Origin: an uncultured Eubacteriales bacterium
GTDB lineage: Bacteria; Bacillota; Clostridia; Oscillospirales; CAG-272
NCBI GenBank assembly: GCA_900556615.1
Contig: USPP01000023.1
Coordinates: 1-11,490, forward strand
DNA: 11,490 nucleotides
Reading direction: 5' to 3'
Made by a program: the position numbers and the translations under genes. Below, piece by piece: positions 1 through 5,995 of the stretch. Numbering within the stretch: the first letter of the stretch is position 1; each line of letters starts with the position of its first letter. Under the pieces are notes generated by a model. The model did no database searches, was not told the origin of the DNA, and saw nothing but the letters and a program-made list of their open reading frames with translations.

Positions 1-1734
1 AAGAAGCTGCTCGCATTCGGATACGGAGACGGAGGAGGAGGCCCTACATGGGGAATGCTTGAGGATTCGCGAAGAGTACGGGAACTTGCCGGCATACCGG
101 AGCAATATTATACTACGGTAAGCGAATTTATGAGCAGTATAGAGAAAGAATCCGTCTATCTTCCTGTATACAGTGGGGAACTGTATCTTGAGCTTCATCG
201 CGGTACGCTTACACAGATGCACGATATAAAACGGAACAACCGCAAAGCCGAGTATGCAATAAGAAACATGGAATACTTTAATGTTATAAGCGGCGAAAGC
301 AAAAATGTTCGCAGCGAGGAAATACTCAAAGCTCTTCTTCAGAATCAATTCCATGACATTCTTCCCGGCACCTGTATTACTCCCGTTAACGAGAATACAA
401 AGAAAGAAACGGCAAAAATCATTCTTGACGCGGAAAGCGAAACAGAAAAATATCTGAATAAGCTTACCGACGGTTCGGAGAATTGTATTACGGTTTTTAA
501 TACACTGCCTTTTGCAAGAAACGACAATGTAAAAATCGAAAATCTGAAGGGTATTGGATATACATGCCAGCAGTATGCGGACATATGTGGAAGAAATATC
601 GCTATTATAGGCGGATTTGAGATCCCAGCGTTCGGATATACCGAAATAAAGCTTTCTGATCAAAAGAATGAAGCCGTCAGTCCGTTTATCTATACGGGCA
701 ATACGCTTAAAACGCCTTTTCTGAATGTCGAATTTGACGATAATGGATTCATCGTTTCTCTTGTTTTACGGGGCTGTAACCGCGAGGTCCGCAATAAGAA
801 GGGAAACCCTCTTAACACATTTTATATCGGAGAAGATATTCCGAGAATATATGATAACTGGGATATCGATTCGGATCAGTATTTGAAAATGCAGCCGTGC
901 GGAGAACTTATTGAAAGGAACGTTGCTTCAGACGGTGCGGCGGAATTTGTTATACGCTCAAAGTACCGTATATCCGATAAAACAGAGCTTATTCAGGATA
1001 TGATCTTCAGCGCATATTCGGCGCGGATCGATTTTCATACGGTTGTGGATTGGAATGATGTTCACAGACTTTTGAAAGTCGGATTTGACTGTGATATCAA
1101 TTCCTCGTTTATAAAGAACGAGATTCAATTCGGTAGTATTGACCGTCCGACCACAAAGAATAATTGTTATGAAGCCGCTAAATATGAGGTGTGCAATCAT
1201 AAGTGGTCCGATATGTCCGAAAGCCGATTTGGTGTAGCGCTTCTTAACGATTGTAAATATGGTATTTCGGCAGAAGGATCGGATATGCGGCTTTCCTTGC
1301 TTAGAGGAGGGATACGTCCCGATGTTACCGGGGATCGTGGCAAGCATGAATTTACCTACTCGCTTTTGCCTCACGACGGTGCATTTGGTGCTGAAACCGT
1401 TATATATCCCGCGTATATGCTGAATATGCCGTATGTGATTGCAAAAGGAAAGATTGTTGAACCGATACAGGCGCCCGCACTTGTGTCTCAGACAAATATC
1501 ATATGTGAAACAGTAAAACCGGCGGAGCTTATTGAGAATGCTTATGTATTGAGATTATATGAATCCGAACGGTGTAAGACGAATTGTACGATTACGCTTC
1601 CTTCCTATGCAAAAAGGTGTTTCCGCACTAATTTTCTGGAGGATATTAAGGAGGAAATAGCGATTTCAGACGGAAATATTCATATTACGTTTAAACCGTT
1701 TGAGATAGTTACGCTTCTCATTCTGAAGAAATAG
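1..1734 (+). CDS. GH38 alpha-mannosidase, C-terminal part (5' end outside window)
   Basis: The frame is open from base 1 and ends at TAG 1732-1734, leaving 577 residues; the N-terminal Zn-binding and nucleophile segment lies upstream of the window. Seen: a glycine-rich FGYGDGGGGPT stretch at residues 6-16, an ELHRGT motif at about 63-68 where the middle helical domain begins, and QNQFHDILPGT at about 114-124, whose His-Asp is the late active-site/Zn motif of GH38. The rest is the long beta-sandwich C-terminal region. GH38 enzymes hydrolyse alpha-mannosidic linkages with retention and use a divalent metal. The FGxGDGGGGPT signature is typical of the larger 2C1-like bacterial enzymes of roughly 1000 residues, so about 40 percent is missing here. 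No signal peptide can be judged. The ATG at 55 is internal, because family motifs lie upstream of it. Family assignment is firm; the substrate (mannan, N-glycan or other) is not known. Confidence 0.93.
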   Translation, partial: KKLLAFGYGDGGGGPTWGMLEDSRRVRELAGIPEQYYTTVSEFMSSIEKESVYLPVYSGELYLELHRGTLTQMHDIKRNNRKAEYAIRNMEYFNVISGESKNVRSEEILKALLQNQFHDILPGTCITPVNENTKKETAKIILDAESETEKYLNKLTDGSENCITVFNTLPFARNDNVKIENLKGIGYTCQQYADICGRNIAIIGGFEIPAFGYTEIKLSDQKNEAVSPFIYTGNTLKTPFLNVEFDDNGFIVSLVLRGCNREVRNKKGNPLNTFYIGEDIPRIYDNWDIDSDQYLKMQPCGELIERNVASDGAAEFVIRSKYRISDKTELIQDMIFSAYSARIDFHTVVDWNDVHRLLKVGFDCDINSSFIKNEIQFGSIDRPTTKNNCYEAAKYEVCNHKWSDMSESRFGVALLNDCKYGISAEGSDMRLSLLRGGIRPDVTGDRGKHEFTYSLLPHDGAFGAETVIYPAYMLNMPYVIAKGKIVEPIQAPALVSQTNIICETVKPAELIENAYVLRLYESERCKTNCTITLPSYAKRCFRTNFLEDIKEEIAISDGNIHITFKPFEIVTLLILKK

Positions 1735-1848
1735 GCAGGTGTTTGCTTCGAACGGAAAACTTAAATTTGTGTGTTTAAGTAGTATAAAGTTTATTCCATC
1801 TGCCATGAGGGTGGATAAAAATATATATATTATAAAAGGAGAATCATC

Positions 1849-2712
1849 ATGAAAAAAATCGCGTTTTCCCTTATACTCGTTATTGTCGTAACGGCAATAT
1901 TCTCGGTAAATGTATTTGCCGCAGATGAGTATGTAATTACTTTCAACAGCGTGGAGGAATATCCTGATATTCTACATGTGGATTCAATGGAAGTGGCTAT
2001 TGAAGAAGATGCACTGAAGCTCACCCTTACCGGTGAAACGCATCCCCTGTTCTGGTTCGGACTCGGAGCAGAGAACACAAAATGTGAAACTCCCCTTAAC
2101 GCATCCGAATACAAGTATATGAAGATCAGATATAATTCAGCTGCCGAGGACGATGTGCTCAGACTCTTTTATGCTACCTATACCGATCTTAACAACAATC
2201 CCGGTCCTGCGTTCACGGCTGAAAATATGATTGACCTTGATATAAAGCACGGTGCCGGATGGCAGTCGTTGATTTTCGATATGAGTACTCTTGCAAATTG
2301 GAAAGACTACATAAGCGCGCTGAGATTTGATATTGATCCTATCATGGACGGTGCCGGTCTGACGGCTGATTCTGCCGGTGATGAATTTTTGGTTTCCTAT
2401 ATTGCGTTTTTCAAAACAGAAGCAGACGCAAAGGCATACAAATCCGAGCTTGATCCGGAGGAACCGATTACTACGGAACCGGTTACGGAATCGAATCAAG
2501 ACACCACGGACGCCGCAACCGATAAACCTGTTGAGAGTAAGGAAGATTCTTCTGCAAATAATACCGATAAAGTTAGCGATACCGCTTCCGCTACCGAAAA
2601 GCCGGAAGAGAAAGGCGGTAATACCGGCTTATATATCGGAATTGGAATTGCTATTGTTGTAATTGCGGCGATTGTAGCAGTCCTTGTTGTTAAAAATAAA
2701 AAAAGTAAATAA
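1849..2712 (+). CDS. Secreted surface protein, membrane-anchored, paralogue A
   Basis: 287 residues. The start is set by AAAGGAG at 1835-1841, 7 nt before the ATG. Residues 1-24 are a Sec signal peptide (MKKI, hydrophobic core, probable cut after VFA). Residues 25-200 form a beta-rich globular domain with the motifs YKYMKIRY (88-95), YTDLNNNPGPAF (111-122), ALRFD (157-161) and YIAFFKTEADAKAY (184-197). Residues about 204-258 are a Thr/Glu/Asp/Ser-rich linker, followed by a hydrophobic helix (about 261-281) and a short KNKKSK tail, so the protein is probably tail-anchored on the outer face of the membrane. No named family was recognised with certainty; the fold looks like a carbohydrate-binding or surface-adhesion module, which is inference. 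It is paralogous to the next gene, 44 bp downstream and probably in the same operon. The 114-bp gap before it holds only a weak AT-rich 7-bp stem (1759-1780) and no clear promoter. Confidence 0.88.
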   Translation: MKKIAFSLILVIVVTAIFSVNVFAADEYVITFNSVEEYPDILHVDSMEVAIEEDALKLTLTGETHPLFWFGLGAENTKCETPLNASEYKYMKIRYNSAAEDDVLRLFYATYTDLNNNPGPAFTAENMIDLDIKHGAGWQSLIFDMSTLANWKDYISALRFDIDPIMDGAGLTADSAGDEFLVSYIAFFKTEADAKAYKSELDPEEPITTEPVTESNQDTTDAATDKPVESKEDSSANNTDKVSDTASATEKPEEKGGNTGLYIGIGIAIVVIAAIVAVLVVKNKKSK

Positions 2713-2756
2713 AAAACTATTTGCTGATGCAATAAAATAATATATTAAGGAGAAAT

Positions 2757-3524
2757 ATGACAATGAAAAAAATATTATCAACTGTTGCGGTCGTTCTGGC
2801 GGCTGTAATGCTTCTGTCCGTTTCCGTATTTGCCGGAGACGAGTTTGTTCTCAGATTTAAGGATTGTAAGAATAGTGAAGAAGACGGAACTACAGTTTTT
2901 CCTCATGGAGGTTCTGTTGTCTCCGGAGAAGATGCACTTGTGTTTACAGTTGATCCGGCCGTAGAGAATCATCTTCATTTCTATATCATGACCGGAAAAG
3001 CCGCATTATTTGCGAATGTAGTCCGTCCGTATACGGAGGATACCGTCAGCGCAAGCGATTATAAATACATGAAGATTAAATATAAATCCGAATGTGACAA
3101 TGATAAGCTCACGCTGTTTTATGTGAACTATACCGATCTGAATGCACATCCCGGTCCTGCCTTTGACGGTAATTATATGGTCGAGCTTCCGATAACGGCT
3201 GACAATGCATGGCACAGCACGGTTTATGACATGGGAACTCTTTGCGGAGATAAGTGGCAGAATTATATCGGAGCTCTCCGTTTTGATATGAATACCGCTG
3301 AATACGCACATGATGAGGCTAATAAGGGTAAGACCTTCTCGATAGAATATATCGCCTTCTTTAAGACACAGGCGGAGGCAGACGCTTATACAGGTGAAAC
3401 CGCGAATCCGAATCCGGATCCGAATCCCGGAACTTCCGATTTTGTTGTAACAGCCGTAACGACAGTGGTTGTTGCCGCTGCAGCAGTAATTGTGTTGGAA
3501 AAAAGAAGATATACCGGTAAATAA
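2757..3524 (+). CDS. Secreted surface protein, paralogue B, possible NPxT-type cell-wall anchor
   Basis: 255 residues from ATG 2757. A second in-frame ATG at 2763 gives a conventional MKK signal peptide and sits 10 nt after AAGGAG (2747-2752), versus 4 nt for the first ATG; either may be used. The signal peptide probably ends at VFA (residue 26). The domain matches paralogue A closely: YKYMKIKY (102-109), YTDLNAHPGPAF (125-136), ALRFD (173-177), YIAFFKTQAEADAY (198-211). It differs in a longer N-terminal insertion and a much shorter linker of NP/DP repeats. The C-terminus reads NPGTS (223-227), a hydrophobic stretch (about 229-247), then EKRR. That layout matches a sortase sorting signal, and NPGTS resembles the NPxT[N/G] motifs used by class B sortases; this is inference, and the segment could also be a plain membrane anchor. 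Ligand unknown; a glycan-binding role is suggested only by the neighbouring GH38 and solute-binding genes. Confidence 0.88.
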   Translation: MTMKKILSTVAVVLAAVMLLSVSVFAGDEFVLRFKDCKNSEEDGTTVFPHGGSVVSGEDALVFTVDPAVENHLHFYIMTGKAALFANVVRPYTEDTVSASDYKYMKIKYKSECDNDKLTLFYVNYTDLNAHPGPAFDGNYMVELPITADNAWHSTVYDMGTLCGDKWQNYIGALRFDMNTAEYAHDEANKGKTFSIEYIAFFKTQAEADAYTGETANPNPDPNPGTSDFVVTAVTTVVVAAAAVIVLEKRRYTGK

Positions 3525-3525
3525 A

Positions 3526-3562
3526 TTTACCGAAATTGCATCAGCTTAGTACTTTTGGTAAA
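3526..3562 (+). other. Stem-loop just after the stop of paralogue B
   Basis: TTTACCGAAA (3526-3535) pairs with TTTTGGTAAA (3553-3562) over 10 bp with one G-U pair and a 17-nt loop. The left arm can instead pair with CGGTAAA at 3515-3521, which overlaps the end of the coding sequence. The two pairings exclude each other. There is no T-tract, so it may be a 3' mRNA-end structure rather than an intrinsic terminator. Confidence 0.35.
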
Positions 3563-3566
3563 GAAA

Positions 3567-3604
3567 CGCGGCTCTGTACATGATAATTATGTACAGCAGC
3601 CGCG
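3567..3604. other. Strong bulged hairpin / inverted repeat
   Basis: CGCGGCT (3567-3573) pairs with AGCCGCG (3598-3604), and CTGTACAT (3574-3581) pairs with ATGTACAG (3589-3596), leaving one bulged C and a 7-nt loop GATAATT. The inner TGTACAT/ATGTACA palindrome alone is perfect and could be a dimeric operator on DNA; the whole could act as an RNA stem of 15 bp. It is not followed by a T-run. Function not known. Confidence 0.55.
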
Positions 3605-3793
3605 GCAAATCTTGTTTTGCGATTTGGAGCCGTACAAACAGGAAGCGAATATTAACCGATACATATTGCGCGGATAAAAACAGCTATCAGAATACAGCAC
3701 CTTGAATAAGAAGTTAGCTGTAAGAAATAGGAAAAGATTATTATAATTCGAAAATAGTAATTTTTTCGCAATTTTGAAGGTGGAGCTTATAGC

Positions 3794-3889
3794 GTGAAAA
3801 AGATATGTTTAGCTTGTATGGGAGCGCAGCTGTTTCACGCCGAAACAATTTGTGTCGCTGCTTGGGAGGCGGAATGGAGATTAAAATGA
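3794..3889 (+). CDS. Possible 31-codon leader ORF overlapping the solute-binding protein start
   Basis: GTG at 3794 lies 8 nt after GGAG (3782-3785, within AAGGTGGAG) and opens a 31-codon frame ending at TGA 3887-3889. That stop overlaps the ATG of the solute-binding protein gene (3886-3888) as ATGA, the usual arrangement for translational coupling. The peptide begins (M)KKICLACMGAQLF and ends WEAEWRLK; it has three Cys and two Trp but no run of one amino acid like a classical attenuator. The first bases, GTGAAAAAGAT then ATGTT, resemble the true start ATGAAAAAGATTATGTT, so it may be a decayed duplicate of the start region. No family was recognised. Real translation is plausible but unproven. 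Confidence 0.35.
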   Translation: MKKICLACMGAQLFHAETICVAAWEAEWRLK

Positions 3890-5364
3890 AAAAGATTATG
3901 TTGTGTTTGTTGGCGAGTGTGATTTTGTTTTCGGCGGCAGCCTGTACGACGTCGAAAACTCCCGATTCATCCGACACGGGAAGCGTAGCATCTTCCGAAA
4001 AAGATCCCTCGAATATCGGGTTACTTGAATATGCAGGATTACCGTCAGATTTGGATTATGAGGGATATAAATTTACTTTTTTAGTTCGCGATTATGAGAG
4101 ATGGCTTTCGGATTTGTTTGCTGAGTCCTCGGATGAAAACAGAGTAGATGAGGCTGTTTATAAAAGAAACAGTCTTGTGGCGGAAGAATTAAAGATAGAA
4201 ATCGCTTGTGAAAAGAGTTCAAATTGGAATTATGAAACCGATGCCATGGATGTAATTTCGTCCGGTGAAGATATATATGACGTCGTGGTTCCGCATGCAC
4301 GCGCGGCTTTTGTATATGCCAATGCGGGACTGTTTCTTGATTGGAATAAAGATCTGGAATATGTTGATCTGACGCGCGAATATTGGGATCAGAACGCAAG
4401 AAAGAATTTGTCTGTAAATAATCTGCTTTATGTTATGAACGGAGATATAAGCTATCAGTGTACCGGTTCTACCTGTGCTCTTCTGTTTAACAAGGATCTT
4501 ATGAAGCAACTGAATCTTGAATTTCCTTATCAGATGGTAAAAGATAATGAATGGGATTATGATGCATTTCTTGAGTACGCAACTAAGGCAAAAAACGATA
4601 TTAACGGCGATACGGTAATGACTAAGGAAGAAGATCGCTACGGATATGTTACCAGTGCATACGGCGGACCGATTGAGATTCTCTATACGGCGGGACAGTC
4701 GATTCTGAATAAAGATGAAAATGATATACCGTATATAAGTCTGAATACTCCGGAGACTATTGAGGTTTTGGATTGGTTCTACGATATGAGCGATAATGAA
4801 ATTTCCTATGTATTTAAGGATATGGATGCAGACGTAGCTCAAACAAAGCTTCAGCCTGACGATGTGTTCAGAGATGGCAGAGCTTTATTTATTGATGCCA
4901 ATATCGACGGAATTGCGGAACTGCGGGACTCTGATATTGAATTCGGAATTATACCATGGCCCAAAATGGATACATCTCTTGAATATTATTATACCAATGT
5001 TGATGCCGGAACTAATATGTTTGGCGTTCCGATATCGGCATATAATCCGTCCCGTACAAGCGCTGTTCTTGAGGCTCTTGCCGCAGAGGGACACCGTTCT
5101 GTGTTGCCTGAATACTACGAAACTGCGCTTAAGACCAGATATTCGAGGGATGATGAATCGGCAGAGATGCTTGATATTATCTGTCAGGGAAGAGTATTTG
5201 ATCTTGGTTATTTCAATTATTATATGATAGGAGAAATGGGCAACGGACTGATTGCATTTCTCAATATGCCGAGCCGCAATTTTGCATCTTGGTATAAAAG
5301 ATACGAAAGTGTCACACTTCGTATGCTGAACAAGACACTGGTAAACTATGGAATTGAAGAGTAA
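3886..5364 (+). CDS. Extracellular solute-binding lipoprotein (sugar ABC transporter, family 1 type)
   Basis: 492 residues from the ATG at 3886, chosen because it begins a lipoprotein signal (MKKIMLCLLASVILFSAAAC, acylated Cys at residue 20) and has GGAG 6 nt upstream (3876-3879). ATG 3874 is possible, with GGAGG 4 nt upstream. The open frame back to 3805 adds residues that do not look like a signal peptide and has no ribosome binding site. A Ser/Asp-rich tether follows the Cys. The body matches the roughly 500-residue clostridial solute-binding proteins: the EGYKFTFLVRD strand, DVVVPH, YVMNGDISY, LLFNKDLMKQLNLEFPY and NEWDYDAFLEYA. An EF-hand-like loop DINGDTVMTKEE at residues 238-249 probably binds calcium. 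It would capture oligosaccharide outside the membrane for an ABC importer, but no permease or ATPase gene lies in the window, so the partners must be elsewhere. Substrate unknown; mannosides are suggested by the flanking GH38 genes. Confidence 0.9.
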   Translation: MKKIMLCLLASVILFSAAACTTSKTPDSSDTGSVASSEKDPSNIGLLEYAGLPSDLDYEGYKFTFLVRDYERWLSDLFAESSDENRVDEAVYKRNSLVAEELKIEIACEKSSNWNYETDAMDVISSGEDIYDVVVPHARAAFVYANAGLFLDWNKDLEYVDLTREYWDQNARKNLSVNNLLYVMNGDISYQCTGSTCALLFNKDLMKQLNLEFPYQMVKDNEWDYDAFLEYATKAKNDINGDTVMTKEEDRYGYVTSAYGGPIEILYTAGQSILNKDENDIPYISLNTPETIEVLDWFYDMSDNEISYVFKDMDADVAQTKLQPDDVFRDGRALFIDANIDGIAELRDSDIEFGIIPWPKMDTSLEYYYTNVDAGTNMFGVPISAYNPSRTSAVLEALAAEGHRSVLPEYYETALKTRYSRDDESAEMLDIICQGRVFDLGYFNYYMIGEMGNGLIAFLNMPSRNFASWYKRYESVTLRMLNKTLVNYGIEE

Positions 5365-5498
5365 GATAGATAAGCGGTATGATACTAATAAATAATGCCT
5401 TGTCAAAAATATAACATATAACATTCGCTTTGCGTTTCGTTCATAAAATCTATGTCTTTGGCAAGAATTTATAACAGAAAAGTAATCGATAAATGAAA

Positions 5499-5563
5499 GG
5501 TGACTTCGAGAATTATGTATTAAAATGTGAACTGTTGATTTTTCGAAGTCACCCGCGTTTTTT
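5499..5563 (+). terminator. Rho-independent terminator-like hairpin
   Basis: GGTGACTTCGA (5499-5509) pairs perfectly with TCGAAGTCACC (5543-5553); the stem extends by one G-U and two A-T pairs. CGCG and TTTTTT (5558-5563) follow. It lies 134 nt after the solute-binding protein stop and probably ends that transcript. The loop of about 27 nt is longer than usual for a terminator, and the T-run starts 4 nt after the stem. Confidence 0.65.
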
Positions 5564-5728
5564 AGATATGTTTTTTTCAGTTGGAACAATAATAGTGGAA
5601 TCATGCTTGGTATTTTCAGGTAGTTACCACTGACGAATGTTCTGTCTTGTTACGGAACTATTGAGAGCGTTTAGGAGTATTAAAAAGCAAGAAATCTTGC
5701 CGCCGGCGAGGAAAATTTTGTTTTAAAT

Positions 5729-5751
5729 TAAGGGCACCTCTAAAAATTCAT
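5729..5751 (+). repeat. Left terminal inverted repeat of the MITE-like element
   Basis: The arm begins with TTAA then GGGCACCTCT, followed by an A-run and TTCA. It matches the reverse complement of 5882-5904 except at three positions (5736, 5738 and 5742). Confidence 0.7.
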
Positions 5752-5881
5752 TCCCCCAATCCGATTCGATCTGTTTTCTGTCATTCTGTCATTCGTCACA
5801 AAAATCCTTGACAGATGGATACGCTGTCTGCGAAATTTTTGTTTTGACGGACGAAAAAATCTCTTTGCCGTCTATGAACAT

Positions 5882-5904
5882 TGAATTTTTTGAGATACCC
5901 TTAA
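5882..5904 (-). repeat. Right terminal inverted repeat of the MITE-like element
   Basis: The arm is TGAA, a T-run, then GAGATACCC and TTAA. It mirrors 5729-5751 with three mismatches; two of them turn the GGGCACC of the left arm into GGGTATC here. Confidence 0.7.
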
Positions 5905-5916
5905 GTTTTTTATAAT
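5890..5916 (+). promoter_or_regulatory. Possible promoter formed at the element's right end
   Basis: TATAAT at 5911-5916 lies just outside the element and TTGAGA (5890-5895) lies within its right end, with a 15-nt spacer. TTTTGA at 5888-5893 gives 17 nt but a poorer -35. If used, transcription would start about 70 nt before the SGNH gene. The -10 is perfect; the pairing is uncertain. Confidence 0.3.
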
Positions 5917-5943
5917 ATGCTGAATATATGAAGTAATTAATGA

Positions 5944-5974
5944 TTGACAGCATTATAAAGATATAAATTATATT
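5944..5974 (+). promoter_or_regulatory. Possible promoter for the SGNH lipoprotein gene
   Basis: A consensus TTGACA at 5944-5949 is followed by TATATT at 5969-5974 (19-nt spacer) or ATTATA at 5967-5972 (17 nt). The start point would fall at or next to the ribosome binding site AGGGGA (5981-5986), leaving a very short leader, which weakens the call. Confidence 0.3.
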
Positions 5975-5995
5975 ACGAACAGGGGAAATATTACA

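Larger units (their letters stand above)
3525..3793. other. Non-coding stretch between surface-protein genes and solute-binding protein gene
   Basis: No ORF with a ribosome binding site was found here; the possible leader ORF starts at 3794. The stretch holds a 10-bp stem at 3526-3535/3553-3562 (one G-U), a strong bulged hairpin at 3567-3604, a second smaller stem-loop at 3606-3626 (CAAATC/GATTTG), and an AT-rich inverted repeat CGAAAA/TTTTCG at 3749-3754/3763-3768. A TATAAT occurs at 3742-3747, but no acceptable -35 box was seen 15-19 nt before it. None of the hairpins is followed by a T-run, so no canonical terminator for the upstream genes is visible. The density of inverted repeats suggests a structured leader or operator region for the solute-binding protein gene. 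Confidence 0.5.
5729..5904. mobile_element. MITE-like near-palindromic element with TTAA flanks
   Basis: Terminal inverted repeats at 5729-5751 and 5882-5904 match at 20 of 23 positions: the left end starts TTAAGGGCACCTCT and the right end finishes GAGATACCCTTAA. Reading TTAA as a target duplication (5729-5732, 5901-5904) leaves a 168-bp element. Inside, TTCGTC pairs with GACGAA, ACAAAAAT with ATTTTTGT, and GACAG (5810-5814) with CTGTC (5824-5828) around the centre, so one long interrupted hairpin spans the whole element. There is no coding capacity. This is the architecture of a non-autonomous miniature element moved in trans by a transposase; the source transposase is not in the window. A bacterial repeat with a structural role is the alternative. 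Confidence 0.7.
5365..5995. other. 631-bp non-coding region with terminator, MITE-like element and promoter candidates
   Basis: No credible gene was seen on either strand; the minus-strand frame across 4885-5604 is a shadow of the solute-binding protein gene. In order it holds about 130 bp of AT-rich sequence, a terminator-like hairpin (5499-5563), a small GCAAG/CTTGC hairpin at 5687-5700, a near-palindromic TTAA-flanked element (5729-5904), and promoter-like boxes before the SGNH gene. The nature of 5564-5686 is unknown. Confidence 0.6.

Noticed and set aside
3411..3437. Short repeats AATCCG/GATCCG as a repeat array
   Set aside because: They encode the NP/DP linker of paralogue B, so they are explained by protein sequence.
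3567..3604. Hairpin as an intrinsic terminator for the surface-protein genes
   Set aside because: The stem is strong, but CAAATC rather than a T-run follows it.
3740..3750. TATAAT at 3742-3747 as a promoter for the solute-binding protein gene
   Set aside because: No acceptable -35 hexamer was seen at 15-19 nt upstream.
3805..3885. Longer start for the solute-binding protein at ATG 3805
   Set aside because: It would place 27 unrelated residues before the lipoprotein signal and has no ribosome binding site; ATG 3886 is better supported.
4219..4842. 207-codon open frame on the minus strand
   Set aside because: Antisense to the middle of the solute-binding protein gene; no ribosome binding site or domain.
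4885..5604. 239-codon open frame on the minus strand
   Set aside because: It overlaps the solute-binding protein gene on the other strand, and the translation has no recognisable domain and low-complexity Ile/His/Arg-rich composition typical of antisense shadows.
5687..5700. GCAAG-AAAT-CTTGC hairpin as a terminator
   Set aside because: Only 5 bp and followed by GC-rich sequence, not a T-run.
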